Assembly (NCBI RefSeq): GCF_037023745.1
Contig: NZ_CP146101.1
Location: 2,348,001-2,412,000 of the forward strand
Direction of reading: 5' to 3'
From: Streptomyces sp. SCSIO 30461
Lineage (GTDB): Bacteria > Actinomycetota > Actinomycetes > Streptomycetales > Streptomycetaceae
Length of the DNA: 64,000 nt
The notes under the pieces are model-generated. The model was not told the DNA's origin. It made no database searches and saw only the letters and a program-made list of their open reading frames with translations. The translations under genes were made by a program, and so were the position numbers. Below, in pieces: positions 24,940 through 36,000 of the stretch (its first letter is position 1; every line of letters starts with the position of its first letter).

Positions 24940-24970
24940 GCGGGGGCCCGGGGCCGGTTCCGGCCCCCGC
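24940..24970. terminator. Terminator hairpin after the GH71/99-like gene
   Basis: A 9-bp perfect stem GCGGGGGCC (24940-24948) pairs with GGCCCCCGC (24962-24970). It starts 12 bp after the stop codon of the hydrolase gene. Confidence 0.75.
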
Positions 24971-24976
24971 TCTCAG

Positions 24977-25357
24977 CTTGAGTCGGTGCGCCAGGTGGTG
25001 CGCTCGCGTAACGGCCTCCTTCATGCGCTCGAGGTCGAGGAGACGGTCGGCACGATCGCCCGGGGCGAGGCGCTCGCGGTAGTCGGCCGGCACACTGTGG
25101 TGGAAGCCGGGATCGTCCAGCTCCATGGCCGGCGCGTAGGTGGAATCGAGTCGGCAGTGGACCGCCTCGGCCGCTTGCCGGTCCGCCAAGCCGAGCAGTT
25201 GCAGCACACAGACGGTGGCCGGCTGGGTGGGCGAGAGGCCGGGGCGGCCATCGTGCGAGTACCGGTCGGCGAAGTCCTCGCCACACCACAGCCCGCCGAG
25301 GCGGTCCCCCACCCACATCGCCGTCGTACCGCCCGGGTCGCTCGCCCGTGCCATCAA
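24977..25357 (-). pseudogene. IS1182-family transposase remnant (N-terminal part)
   Basis: On the minus strand the frame reads TTAMWVGDRLGGLWCGEDFAD, DGRPGLSPTQPATVCVLQLLGLADRQAAEAVHCRLDSTYAPAMELDDPGFHHSVPADYRERL, then DRADRLLDLERMKEAV. This is the conserved start of IS1182-type transposases. The segments are shortened compared with the family (a residue or more is missing at VLQ-LLGL and RLLDL-ERMKE), and everything after about residue 125 is absent. It is a dead fragment marking the border between the polysaccharide locus and the next operon. Nothing else is recognisable between 25358 and 25500. Confidence 0.8.
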
Positions 25358-25500
25358 TGCACGGTCAGAGACGGGATTCGCTCACCAGAACGGGCACGGA
25401 GCGACATCGGGCAACCGCATCGGTCCACGAACAGCCCCGAGCATGCCCGTTGATCTCGCCGCCGCACCGGGACACTCCAAGATCCTTGACAGAGTCAGGC

Positions 25501-26388
25501 TCAGAGGGAGCCGAAGAACGCCCGGAGGGCGGACACGGTCTCGTCGGGTGCCTCGACCTGCGGGTAGTGACCGGCAGCAGGCGGGCCGGCGAGTTCGGTC
25601 ACGGTCGCGTGGGGCATGCGCTCCCGGATGCGGGCTAGCACGTGGGCTCCGCTGACGGGATCGTCCGGTCCCCAGACGAACAAGGTGGGGCCCTGGCGCG
25701 TCTCCAGGGCCGAGATCCACCGGGCCTGGTGCATGCGTCGCTCGTCGATGTAGCGGAGCAGGCCCGGCGCCAGCAGATGACCCCGGTCGTGCGCTACGCA
25801 GTTCCACATGGCGTGCAGGTCCAGGTCGGAGACGGGCCGGTTCAGGATGCGGCGCATTGACGCGCGGAAGCCGCGTTCGCTGATGAGCGGGGCGAGCAGT
25901 GGACCCAGGGGGCTGTGCAGGAGTCGTTGGATGCGGATCGGGCGATGGAGATCGGGATAGAGGCCGCCGTTGAGCCAGGCCATGGCGGTGATCCGTTGGG
26001 GGTTGCGGGCGAGAAGCTCCTGGGCGACGCTGACTCCGTAGTCGTGGGCGACCAGCGCGGTGTCGCCGATGCCGAGCAGCGACCAGAGGTCCTCCACCAG
26101 GTCGGCCTGCTCCAGGAGCGAGTACATGTGCTTCCGAGGCTTGTCGCTGTGCCCGAAGCCGAGGAGATCCAGGGTGGTGACCCGGTGCCCAGACTCCGCC
26201 AGTGCGGGCGCGGTGACCGACCAGTCGTGGGACGACGTGGGAAACCCGTGCAGGAGTGTGACGTGTGCCCCGTTGGGAGGGCCGTCCTGACGGACGAACA
26301 GTTCGTGGCTGCCTGCGCGGCCGTTGAGGGTGAGGCGTGTGCCGCCGGCGTACCACTGATCGGCGGTCTGCATGGTTGTGTCGGCCAT
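25501..26388 (-). CDS. Alpha/beta hydrolase with Asp nucleophile (epoxide hydrolase / haloalkane dehalogenase type)
   Basis: This 295-residue alpha/beta-hydrolase fold protein has the oxyanion motif LLHGFPTSSHDW (about 44-55) and the nucleophile elbow ALVAHDYGVSVAQEL (about 108-122). The nucleophile is Asp rather than Ser, as in epoxide hydrolases and haloalkane dehalogenases. LFVWGPDDPVSG gives the acid and PAAGHYPQVEAP the base His. A cap domain is present between (RIQRLLHSPLGPLLAPL...). It starts at ATG 26388, one base overlapping the stop of the TetR gene (TGATG), so it is the last gene of a three-gene operon. The substrate is unknown. Confidence 0.87.
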   Translation of the reverse strand: MADTTMQTADQWYAGGTRLTLNGRAGSHELFVRQDGPPNGAHVTLLHGFPTSSHDWSVTAPALAESGHRVTTLDLLGFGHSDKPRKHMYSLLEQADLVEDLWSLLGIGDTALVAHDYGVSVAQELLARNPQRITAMAWLNGGLYPDLHRPIRIQRLLHSPLGPLLAPLISERGFRASMRRILNRPVSDLDLHAMWNCVAHDRGHLLAPGLLRYIDERRMHQARWISALETRQGPTLFVWGPDDPVSGAHVLARIRERMPHATVTELAGPPAAGHYPQVEAPDETVSALRAFFGSL

Positions 26389-27130
26389 CAAAGGCTCCGT
26401 TCCTGCGCGGCGATGCCGTCGAGGAGGCACCGCAGGCCGAAGTCGAACTCCTCGTCACCGTCCGGGCCTCCGAGGAGTGCGGAGTGCGCGGTGACGAGTG
26501 GGTGCCGGCCTGCGGGAAGGGACGCGAACAGGTCGGCCATGGCGGCACGCTGCCCGGCGGTGCGGGCCGCGCCGCCGCTGTCCAGCACCACGGCACCGAC
26601 GACGTAGTGGGTCACGGTGAGGTAGATCCGCACCGCCTGCACGGGCGGCCATCCGGCCTCCGTCAGCAGCCTCAGGCCGTGTTCCCGGGCTCGCAGGGCA
26701 TTCGGGCCCAGGAGCTGGCCACGGGGTATCAGAGGGACGAGGGACTTGTGCGCACGGATCACGCGGCGGTACTCACGGGCCCCCGCTTCCGTGCCGACCC
26801 GCCAGTCAGGGCCCGGCTCCGGGAGGGCGACTTCGCCGAGCATGTGGTCGACCAGCTCCACGAGCAGCTCATCGCGGCTGGCCACATGCCGGTACAGCGA
26901 GGTGTGCCGTACGTCCAAGAGGTCGGCGACGGCTCGCATCGTGAGGGCATCCAGGCCCTCACGATCGGCGATTTCGAGAGCCACGTCCATGATCGACCCG
27001 AGAGTGAGGCCGCCTGCCCGGGGGCGCCGCCCCGCTCGTGCGGAGTAGCGCTGTTTCCACCAGCCGGCTGACCCCACCACCAGGTCCTGGCCACCCCCCT
27101 TGGCGTCCGGCGCGGACGCGGACGAGCCCG

Positions 27131-27134
<4 letters not shown>
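26388..27134 (-). CDS. TetR-family transcriptional regulator
   Basis: This 248-residue regulator has its helix-turn-helix near residues 45-90: SIMDVALEIADREGLDALTMRAVADLLDVRHTSLYRHVASRDELL. The tail of the HTH, SLYRHVASRDELL, is the standard TetR recognition pattern. The C-terminal ligand domain (about 100-240, with VRIYLTVTHYVVGAVV and GLRCLLDGIA) resembles TetR_C of the TetR/TetR_C-1 class. The gene overlaps the aldolase upstream (27131-27134) and the hydrolase downstream, so it is co-transcribed with the genes it probably controls. The inverted repeat at 27961-27995, just before the operon's first gene, is a good candidate operator. Confidence 0.9.
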
Positions 27135-27928
<794 letters not shown>

Positions 27929-27960
27929 GGCGAGCCTTCCTCGGAAGTACGAATGAAACG

Positions 27961-27995
27961 CGTCGGGTGGACGCATGTTATGCGTCCGTCCGACG
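27961..27995. promoter_or_regulatory. Inverted-repeat operator candidate for the TetR protein
   Basis: Two 16-bp arms (27961-27976 and 27980-27995) match at 14 of 16 positions around a GTT spacer; the central core is GGACGCATGTTATGCGTCC. It lies 33 bp upstream of the aldolase start, in the only non-coding gap of the operon. Size and position suit autoregulation by the TetR protein. Confidence 0.75.
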
Positions 27996-28009
27996 CGTAA
28001 CAAGGGTGT

Positions 28010-28225
28010 GGAAGCTCGTGCACGGTGAAGACGACCGGCGTCTCAGGGGGCGGCCTCCTTGAACTGGCGGGCCGGCGCAAGCGCCTTCTCCAGCTCCGGC
28101 CTCACCCTGATCCGGGTGCTGATCTGCTCGGATAGGGCCTTGTGGCACTCCGCCCGGCGCGGGGCGAGCCGGCTCGCCCCGCGCCGGGCGGTCGACGTCC
28201 TCTCGTACCCGATTCGGACGGGCCG
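28010..28225 (-). pseudogene. Serine resolvase/invertase N-terminal fragment, frameshifted
   Basis: The minus strand reads VRIGYERTSTARRGASRLA, then CHKALSEQISTRIRVRPELEKALAPARQFKEAAP. This matches the resolvase N-terminal domain (RIGYxRxST...FSEkIStrvrvRPELekAl...AAP). A stop follows directly, but the +1 frame continues ETPVVFTVHEL, the normal family continuation, so one extra base near 28048 breaks the gene. The C-terminal DNA-binding part is absent; similarity stops at about 28010, close to the TetR operator. The segment normally reading AQQELQSQLDAL is occupied by a perfect palindrome (28151-28190). The gene is inactive. Confidence 0.75.
28151..28190. repeat. Perfect 40-bp palindrome without a loop
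   Basis: Bases 28151-28170 (CGCCCGGCGCGGGGCGAGCC) are followed immediately by their exact reverse complement at 28171-28190. Palindromes of this length with no spacer are rare and unstable in replication. It lies inside the resolvase fragment. It may be a fold-back duplication made during DNA repair, or a cruciform or terminator structure. Confidence 0.9.
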
Positions 28226-28367
28226 CTCGGCGAGGGGCATGGGCACGACGGCGAGCGCGGGGCTCTGCTTCCATGCGTGGCCGGGACGCCGTTCGGCGGG
28301 ACGTGGGTGGAGTCGGTGCGCTCGGCGGGAGCTGAGGCCGCCGGGTCCGCCTCGGCGCCGCGAGTCC

Positions 28368-29639
28368 TCAGGCCGCCGGCACCTGCTGCGAGATGGGGAG
28401 ATCCCGCAGTCCCCGCAGGGGCTGTGAGAGCAGGATGGAGCTCGTGGCGCAGAGGCCGAGACAGACCACCCACATCGTCGGCCTCAGCCCCAGGAACGTG
28501 TTCATCGCACCGCCGAGCAGCGCGCCCGCCGGGATCGTGCTGAAGTTGACGAACATCGTCGTGGCGGTGACCCGGCCGATGAGGTCCGTCGGGCAGTAGG
28601 ACTGCCGGAAGCTCACGATGATGACGTTGCAGGCCACCACACCGGCCATCATCATGGTGGACCCGATGGCGAAGAGAGCCAGTCGCGAGCCCTGGTGGGT
28701 GAGGGGGATGAGCAAGACGAAAGGTGCCGCCACGAGTTGCACGTACAGCAGAGCGCGTGCCGTGCCGAGGCGACGGGACAGCCGTGCGGCGGCGAGACCG
28801 CCGAGGATGCCGCCGACGCCGCCGAAGGCCATCAGTATGCCGACCAGGCTCGGGGAGGCGCCTACGGTGCGGACGAGGAAGACGATCTGCGTGGCCTGGT
28901 AGCCGGCCAGCGCCATGTTCAGCGCCGCGCCGAAGACGGTGATGGCGCGGACATAGCGGTCGCCCGTGACGAAGCGCAGGCCGTCGGCTATCTCACGGAG
29001 TATCGGTCTCGGCTGACGGGCGGGGCGGGACTCGACGGCGCGGATGGACAGTAGACACACCGTCGAGACGAGGAACGACAACACCTCGAAGAGCAGTCCG
29101 GTGGCACTTCCCACGAACTGGGCGATGAGTCCACCCGCGCCGGGACCCGCGACCCTGGTGGTCTGCTCCGCCGCCTGCAGCTTGGCGTTGCCCTCCATCA
29201 GATCGGCCTTGTCCACCAGGGACGGCAGATAGGCCGAGTAGGCGGTGGAGAAGAACACGGCAGTCGTACCGGTCAGAAAGGCCACCGCCAGCACATGCCA
29301 GATGTTCAGTGCGTCCAGCCACCATGCGACGGGCACACTGAGGAGGAGCACAGCCGAGATGAGATTGCAGCACAGCATGATGCTGCGGCGTGGAAGTCTG
29401 TCCACCCAGGCGCCGGCGGGAAGTCCGATGACCAGCCAGGGCACCCATGGGGCGGCGGTCAGCAGGCCGATCATCCAGGGCGAGGCGTGCAGCGTGTCGA
29501 CCGCCAGGAGCGGGAGCAGCACCGCGGTGATGTTCATGCCGAGCCTGCTCGCGGTCTCCCCGATCAGCAGGGAACGGAAGTTGCGGTGGGCCCAGAGTCC
29601 GCCTAATCGTGTCGGCCGTGCGCTCTCCCGTGAAGTCAT
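28368..29639 (-). CDS. MFS exporter (MFS_3 / multidrug-efflux type)
   Basis: This 423-residue transporter has twelve predicted helices. It opens LWAHRNFRSLLIGETASRLGMNITAVLLPLLAV, the usual start of MFS_3 actinobacterial exporters, followed by PAGAWVDRLPRRSIMLCCNL (the loop 2-3 motif GxxxDRxxRR, about 74-93). The linker ILREIADGLRFVTGDRYVRAI joins the two halves, and the second half has GGVGGILGGLAAARLSRRLG. It is transcribed away from the peptide synthetase genes across a 215-bp gap, a common arrangement for self-resistance or product export. It most likely exports the peptide made by the downstream synthetases. Confidence 0.88.
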   Translation of the reverse strand: MTSRESARPTRLGGLWAHRNFRSLLIGETASRLGMNITAVLLPLLAVDTLHASPWMIGLLTAAPWVPWLVIGLPAGAWVDRLPRRSIMLCCNLISAVLLLSVPVAWWLDALNIWHVLAVAFLTGTTAVFFSTAYSAYLPSLVDKADLMEGNAKLQAAEQTTRVAGPGAGGLIAQFVGSATGLLFEVLSFLVSTVCLLSIRAVESRPARQPRPILREIADGLRFVTGDRYVRAITVFGAALNMALAGYQATQIVFLVRTVGASPSLVGILMAFGGVGGILGGLAAARLSRRLGTARALLYVQLVAAPFVLLIPLTHQGSRLALFAIGSTMMMAGVVACNVIIVSFRQSYCPTDLIGRVTATTMFVNFSTIPAGALLGGAMNTFLGLRPTMWVVCLGLCATSSILLSQPLRGLRDLPISQQVPAA

Positions 29640-29854
29640 AGCGAGAACAGGTCCTTCGTAGCCTGCGCGGTGGACGGGTTACGTTAGCAAGATCACACAA
29701 CTGTCTGCAACACTGTGAAAACAGACCGTCGCGCGCCTAGGATCGGCCGCTGAATCGTGTCGAACGCACTGCTGTGGCGATGAGGTACGGACAAACCCAC
29801 TGGTCCTCGTGGAAGGCACCGCGAAACGCGTGCCGGTGTCGAAATGGGGATCTC
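29640..29854. promoter_or_regulatory. Divergent promoter region of the peptide cluster
   Basis: A 215-bp gap separates the exporter from the first synthetase gene. It includes a lower-GC stretch at 29680-29730 with a short GTCTG/CAGAC inverted pair around it. No box is strong enough to assign to a sigma factor. Both transcription units must start here. Confidence 0.45.
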
Positions 29855-31876
29855 ATGGATCAAAGCGAGGAGTCGTTCGTGGGTGGTGATTCGCGCGGCG
29901 CCTCAGGGCGTTCTGTCGAGTCCGCGGCCTCATGTGCGGACCGCGCCGCGATTTCCGCGCCTGTGGATTCCTTCGGTCTTGAACGATTACCCATCGGCGG
30001 GGAATGCGAGGCGGATACCGGTACCCCCGCCCTGCTGGAATGCTTCGAGGACTGGGCGAAGCGGACTCCGGACGCCCCGGCGGTGGAGTTCGAGGGCCAG
30101 GTGGTCTCGTACGGCGAGCTGAACGCCGGGGCGAACCGGCTCGCCCGCCTGCTGGTCGGGTGTGGTGCGGGGCCGGAGGCGGTCGTCGCCTCCGCGGCGA
30201 CGAGATCGGTCGCGCTGCTGACCGGATTGCTGGCCGTGATGAAGACCGGAGCCTCGTATCTCCCGGTGGATCCCGAGTACCCGGCGGAGCGCATCACCCG
30301 AATGATCGGTGACGCGCGGCCCGGCATGGTGCTCACCACCGTGGACAGTGCGCTGTCTTCCGCGGTGACCACCGCACTGTCCGGACCCTCCGCACTCTCC
30401 CCCGTGCCTCTCCTGTGCCTCGACACCCCCGAGCAGGAGGCCGAATCCCGCCGCCGTTCGGCGGCCGACCTCACGGACGCCGAACGGCACGGCCCGCTGC
30501 ATCCCGCCGGTGCCGCGTACGTGATCTACACCTCGGGATCCACCGGGCATCCCAAAGGCGTGGTGGTGACCCGCGCCGGACTCGCCAATCTGGCGGCCCA
30601 CCTCCGGAGTGCGCTGGCGGTCGAAGTGGCTTCGCGTGTACTGCAGTTCATCTCTCCCAGCTTTGACCCGTTCTTCTGGGAGGTGGCCATGACGTTCTCC
30701 TCGGGCGCCACACTCGTCATGGCGCCCGCCCGCAGCCTGCGGCCCGGACCGGAGCTGCACCGGCTTGTGGACGAGCGGCGTATCACCCATCTCGCGGTGC
30801 CCGCGGCCGTGCTGGGTGTGCTGTCACCGGACGCCCTGCGCTCGGTGGGCAACCTGGTCGTCGGAGGTGAGGCACTGGGAGCCGAATTGGCGCGCCGCTG
30901 GTCGGCGGGACGGACGATGATCAACGCGTACGGGCCCACCGAGACCACCGTCTGCGCCACCATGAGCGATGCGCTGACCGGCTCAGCGCAACCGCCGCCG
31001 ATCGGGCGCCCGGTGCGCCGGACACGTGTGTATGTGCTCGACGAACGGCTGCGGCCGGTTCCTGCCGGAGCCGTGGGCGAGCTCCACATCGCGGGCGTCG
31101 GTCTGGCCCGCGGCTATCTGAACCGGCCCGCGACCAGCGCTGAGCGCTTCGTCGCCGACCCGTACGGTGCCCCGGGCACGAGGATGTACCGCACCGGTGA
31201 TCTCGCCCGATGGAACGGCGACGGCGATCTGGAGTTCGCCGGACGCGCCGACGAGCAGGTGAAGATACGCGGCTACCGGGTCGAACCGGGTGAGATCGAG
31301 GCGGTGCTCGCCGCACATCCCGGGATCACCGGGGCCGCGGTGGTGATACATGAGTACGGCCGCGGTGACCGGAGGATCGTCGCCTACGTGGTGCCGGAAA
31401 GCAGTCCGGTACGCGGTGCCACCGCACAGCTCAGGGAGTCCGTGGCCCGCCGCGCGGCCGCGTTCCTGCCGGCGTTCATGCTGCCGTCGGCCGTGGTCGT
31501 ACTCGACGGCTTCCCGCTGACACCGCACGGCAAGCTGGACCGTGCCGCCCTGCTCCCGCCCGAGATCGGCTCGAGTGGCGCCAGCCGCGAGCCGCGGACC
31601 CCCCGGGAGGAGGCGCTGTGCCGGATGTACGAGGAACTGCTGGGTGCCCAGGCGGCGCCGGGGGCGGCAGGCATCGGCATCGATGACGACTTCTTCGACC
31701 TGGGCGGCCACTCGCTGCTGGTGACCAGGCTGGTCAGCAGGGTTCGTGCGGTGTTCGGCGTCGAAATCACGGTCGAGGTGGTCTACGACGCACCCACGGT
31801 GGCCGACCTTGTGGAGCGGCTCGACACCGCCCCGAAGGCGCGGCCGACGCTACGGCGGATGCGAGGCGCCGGCTGA
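29855..31876 (+). CDS. Nonribosomal peptide synthetase, loading A-T didomain
   Basis: This 673-residue protein has an adenylation domain (about 55-570) and a carrier domain (about 580-655). It starts at ATG 29855 after GGGGAT. A-domain motifs: [19 protein letters not shown] (A2), [17 protein letters not shown] (A3), [13 protein letters not shown] (A5), [18 protein letters not shown] (A6), YRTGDLARW (A7), [20 protein letters not shown] (A8) and [12 protein letters not shown] (A10, Lys present). The carrier has [17 protein letters not shown] with the phosphopantetheine Ser at 620. By-eye code residues are D-P-W-A-V-G-A-V-C-K, aromatic-like (compare DAWTIAAVCK for Phe). There is no condensation domain, so it is a loading or free-standing A-T unit, of the kind that P450s hydroxylate in aminocoumarin and nikkomycin systems. 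Confidence 0.93.
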   Translation: MDQSEESFVGGDSRGASGRSVESAASCADRAAISAPVDSFGLERLPIGGECEADTGTPALLECFEDWAKRTPDAPAVEFEGQVVSYGELNAGANRLARLLVGCGAGPEAVVASAATRSVALLTGLLAVMKTGASYLPVDPEYPAERITRMIGDARPGMVLTTVDSALSSAVTTALSGPSALSPVPLLCLDTPEQEAESRRRSAADLTDAERHGPLHPAGAAYVIYTSGSTGHPKGVVVTRAGLANLAAHLRSALAVEVASRVLQFISPSFDPFFWEVAMTFSSGATLVMAPARSLRPGPELHRLVDERRITHLAVPAAVLGVLSPDALRSVGNLVVGGEALGAELARRWSAGRTMINAYGPTETTVCATMSDALTGSAQPPPIGRPVRRTRVYVLDERLRPVPAGAVGELHIAGVGLARGYLNRPATSAERFVADPYGAPGTRMYRTGDLARWNGDGDLEFAGRADEQVKIRGYRVEPGEIEAVLAAHPGITGAAVVIHEYGRGDRRIVAYVVPESSPVRGATAQLRESVARRAAAFLPAFMLPSAVVVLDGFPLTPHGKLDRAALLPPEIGSSGASREPRTPREEALCRMYEELLGAQAAPGAAGIGIDDDFFDLGGHSLLVTRLVSRVRAVFGVEITVEVVYDAPTVADLVERLDTAPKARPTLRRMRGAG

Positions 31877-31912
31877 CCGGCTGAATGCCAACCGACGGAA
31901 ACGGGGGACCAC

Positions 31913-33010
31913 ATGGACTTCAGTCTCTTCTACTTCGCAGATGACAGCGTCAGTTGCCCGGATGGCGACGCGGGTCGCTACGAACTCCTGCTGGAGGGAG
32001 CGAGGTTCGCCGACCAGCACGGCTTTCGCGCCGTCTGGACCCCGGAGCGGCACTTCCACGCGTTCGGCGGCCTGTACCCGAACCCGGCTGTGGTGGGTGC
32101 GGCGCTTGCCGCCGCTACCGAGCGCATCGCCATCAGGGCCGGCAGCGTGGTCGCGCCCCTGCACCACCCGCTCCGGATCGCCGAGGAGTGGTCGGTGGTC
32201 GACAACCTCTCCGGGGGCCGGGTCGGAGTCTCCTTCGCCTCGGGCTGGCACCCCGTGGACTTCGCCCTGAGCCGCAGCTCCTACCAGGACCGCAAGCGCG
32301 TCACCCTTGACCGGGTCGAACAGGTCCGCGCCCTGTGGCGCGGCGGCTGCCACGAGGTGGTCGACGGGATCGGCAATCCGGCCTCGGTGCGGATCTACCC
32401 ACCGCCCGTGCAGCCGGAGCTGCCGGTCTGGATCACCAGTGCGGGCGACGCGGACACCTTCCGCGCCGCGGCGACCAGCCGTGCCGGAATACTCACCCAC
32501 CTCCTCCGCCAGGGCATCGGTGAACTGGCCGGAAAGATCGCCGAATACCACAGGGTGCACCGCGAGACCCATGGTGGAGCTCAAGGCCATGTCGTCCTCA
32601 TGCTGCACACCCTGCTGGGGCAGGACCGGGCGGAGGTGAGGGAGGCCGTACGAGGACCCCTCCGTGACTACCTGAGGAGTTCACTCGACCTGGTCACCGG
32701 TTCGCTGGGAAATGACGACCCAGGCTCGCATCCCCATTCCGATCCCGACGCAGAACCGGGCGACGACATCGTTATCGAAGCCGACGCCCTCGATGAGGAG
32801 GACATCGAATTCCTTGTCGCCCGCTCTTTCGACACCTATGTCGAAGAGCGCGGACTCTTCGGCACCGTGGACGAAGCGCGCGTGATCGTGGAGCGCCTGC
32901 GTGACATCGGGGTCGATGAGATCGCCTGCCTGATCGACTTCGGAGTGGACACCGCGACCGTGCTCAAGGGCCTGCGGCAGTTGAACGAACTACGCGAAGT
33001 ATTCGCCTGA
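31913..33010 (+). CDS. Luciferase-like flavin monooxygenase of the MupA/Atu3640 type
   Basis: This 365-residue flavin-dependent protein of the bacterial luciferase fold is well placed after GGGGGACC with ATG 31913. [11 protein letters not shown] starts the barrel, followed by [31 protein letters not shown] (about 36-66), [46 protein letters not shown] (about 78-123) and [18 protein letters not shown]. This pattern ([17 protein letters not shown], SGWHpvDF) is the natural-product LLM subgroup, often fused to or beside NRPS and PKS modules. Members oxidise carrier-bound chains. An unusual acidic Asp/Glu insert follows at about 265-310. It sits between the loading A-T gene and the main synthetase, so it probably tailors the peptide during assembly. 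The exact site is unknown. Confidence 0.85.
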   Translation: MDFSLFYFADDSVSCPDGDAGRYELLLEGARFADQHGFRAVWTPERHFHAFGGLYPNPAVVGAALAAATERIAIRAGSVVAPLHHPLRIAEEWSVVDNLSGGRVGVSFASGWHPVDFALSRSSYQDRKRVTLDRVEQVRALWRGGCHEVVDGIGNPASVRIYPPPVQPELPVWITSAGDADTFRAAATSRAGILTHLLRQGIGELAGKIAEYHRVHRETHGGAQGHVVLMLHTLLGQDRAEVREAVRGPLRDYLRSSLDLVTGSLGNDDPGSHPHSDPDAEPGDDIVIEADALDEEDIEFLVARSFDTYVEERGLFGTVDEARVIVERLRDIGVDEIACLIDFGVDTATVLKGLRQLNELREVFA

Positions 33011-33057
33011 CCACGCATTTCCTCGTTGAGGCTCTGAGGCTTGGAGGCCCGGACGAC

Positions 33058-36000
33058 ATGATCCCTCTGTCCTTTTCGCAGCTGCGCTTCTGGTTCCAGG
33101 GTGAGGTGGACGGCGGGGACGCGTCCCTGAACGCGTCGGTCGTGCTCCGCATGTCCGGAGCGCTGGACGTATCGGCGATCACCGATGCCCTTCGGGATGT
33201 GGTGGGACGCCATGAGATCCTGCGCACGCTCTTTGCCGCCCAGGACGACGAGCCCCGGCAGCTGATCCTGGATCCCCGGGACACGGCTGCGCGCCTGGCC
33301 CTGCCGGTCCGCCGGATCGAGGCCGCGGACGTCGAACGGACCATTGCCGTCGCTGCGGACCGCCCCTTCGCCCTGGGGCGGGAGCTGCCGCTGCGGGCGG
33401 AACTGCTCTCGGCCGGGCCCGACGAGTACGTACTGGTGGTCGTGGTGCACCACATCGTGTTCGACGGATGGTCGGCCGGGCCGTTCCTGCGGGATCTCTC
33501 GGTGGCCTATCGAGCGCGGCTCGCGGGTGGTGCGGCGCCCGACTGGGACGACCTTCCGGTGCAGTACGCCGACTTCACCTTGTGGCAGCGTGAGGTGCTG
33601 GGTTCGGCCGATGACGAGGACAGCCTCTGTGCGCGGCAGTTGGCCTACTGGCGGCGCAGGCTCGACGGTCTCCCCGAAGAGCTCGTCCTGCCCACCGACC
33701 GGCCCCGGCCGCCCACCGCGTCGCACCGCGCCGGCGTCGTCCCGTTCCGCGTCGGCCCACGGGTGCACGGCAGGCTCCAGGAGCTTGCCAGGGAGCACGG
33801 AGCAAGTCTGTTCATGGTGCTGCACGCGGGTCTCGCCACGCTGCTCCACCGGTTCGGCGCGGGGTCCGACATCCCGGTGGGCAGCCCGGTCGCGGGGCGT
33901 ACCGACACCGGACTGGAAGACCTCGTCGGCTGTTTCGTGAACACCGTGGTGGTCCGGACCGCTGCCGGTCTCCTGTCGGCGAATCCGTCCTTCAGCGACT
34001 TGCTGCGCCATGTGCGGTCCGATGTGCTGTCCGCTCTCGCCCATCAGGATGTGCCGTTCGAGCAGGTCGTGGAGGCCGTCAACCCGGCGCGCTCCGCGGG
34101 TCGGCACCCCCTGTTCCAGGTCATGCTGGTGCTCCAGAACAACGCGACCGCCGCCGTGCACCTCCCGGGTGTCGAGGCTCGAATGACGACCGAGGGGCGG
34201 GACCGTGCGGTCGCCTTCGACCTGGTCGTCGATGCGACCGAGACCGACGGCGGGCTCGACGTACGGCTGGTCTACGCGGAGGACCTCTTCGACCGCGGCA
34301 CCGCCGACCGCATCGCCCGTGCCTACGAGAGGCTTCTGATCGCCGCGGTGCGGTACCCGGCGGAGCCCATCGGGCATCTGGAGCTGATGGGCAACGCCGA
34401 ACGGCAGTCCCTGCTCGACGCCGGGCGGGGTCCCGTGCACCCCGTACCGGAAGGCTCAGTCCCGATCCGGTTCGAGGAGCAGGCCGCCGCGACGCCCGAC
34501 GCCATCGCGGTGCTGTGCGGTGGGGTCTCGCTCAGCTACGCGGAGCTGGAAGCCCGGTCCAGGCGGTTGGCCGAGGTGCTCCGGGGGTCCGGTGCGGCAC
34601 GCGAGCGCTGTGTCGCCGTGGCGATGGAGCGTTCTGCCGACCTGGTCGTCGCCCTGCTGGCCGTGCTCAGGAGCGGCGCGGCGTATCTGCCCCTCGACCT
34701 GCGGAGCCCGGACCCGCGGTTGCGGGCGATCCTGGAAGAGTCCCGGCCCTGCCTGCTGCTCACTGACCTGTCCGCGCGTGAGCGGGCGGGCACATGGGCG
34801 CGGTCGTTCGACGGCCTCACGGTGCTGGACGTCACCGATCCCGTGCCGACGGCATCGACGGCGGACGCGGAGCCGATCGGTGGCCTGCCCGGCATCCATG
34901 CGGAGGGCGCCGCCTATGTGATGTACACATCCGGTTCCACCGGCCGTCCCAAGGGCGTGCTGGTGACCCACCGGAACATCCTCGCGCTCTGTGCGGACCC
35001 GTGCTGGGCCGACGGCACCCACCGTCGCGTACTGGCGCACTCGCCGCACTCGTTCGACGCCTCCACCTTCGAGATCTGGGTGCCGCTGCTGGGCGGCGGC
35101 ACCGTCGTGGTCGCGCCGCGGGCCGAGTCCGCCGTGCAGACCGTCGAGCAGGCCGTCGCCCGGCACGGGGCGACCAGCGCCTTCCTCACCGCCTCGCTGT
35201 TCAGCGCCCTGGTTGCGCAGCGGAGCCCCGCCCTGGGGCAGTTGCGGCACATCTGGGTCGGCGGCGAGGAGCCGTCACCCGCAGCCGTGCGGCAGATGTT
35301 GGAGGACTTTCCCGGCACCCTGCTCACCAACGGTTACGGACCGACGGAGAACACCACCTTCACCACCTCGCACCGCTTCCGCCCGGAGCCGACCGCCGCC
35401 CGGGACACCAAACCCTCGATCGGGTGTGGGTTGGCTAATACGCGGGTGTATGTGCTGGATGGGTGTTTGGTTCCGGTGCCGTTGGGTGTGGTGGGGGAGT
35501 TGTATGTGGGTGGTGCGGGGGTGGCTCGGGGGTATGTGGGTCGTCCTGGTGTGACGGCGGGTCGTTTTGTGGCGGATCCGTTTGTGGGTTCGGGGGAGCG
35601 GATGTATCGCACGGGGGATTTGGTGCGGTGGTCCGGTGTGGGGGAGTTGGAGTTTGTCGGGCGGGTTGACGATCAGGTGAAGGTGCGGGGTTTCCGGATC
35701 GAGTTGGGGGAGGTGCGGGGGGCGCTTGAGGCTGATCCGGCGGTGGGTCAGGCGGTGGTGGTGGTGCGTGAGGATCGGCTGGGTGAGCGTCGGTTGACGG
35801 GGTATGTGGTGCCGGTCGCGGGTGTGGATGTGGTGGGTTTGGCTGGGGTGTTGGTGCGTCGGGTGGGGGAGGTGCTGCCGGATTACATGGTGCCTTCGGT
35901 GGTGGTGTTGGAGGGTGGGTTGCCTTTGACGCCGAATGGGAAGGTGGATCGGGCGGCGCTTCCGGTGCCTGGTGGGGATGGCGGTGGGGCTGATGGTGGG

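Noticed and set aside
25501..26388. Use of this hydrolase as the missing NRPS thioesterase
   Set aside because: Its nucleophile is Asp, not Ser, and it belongs to the TetR operon upstream, so release of a peptide by it is not supported.
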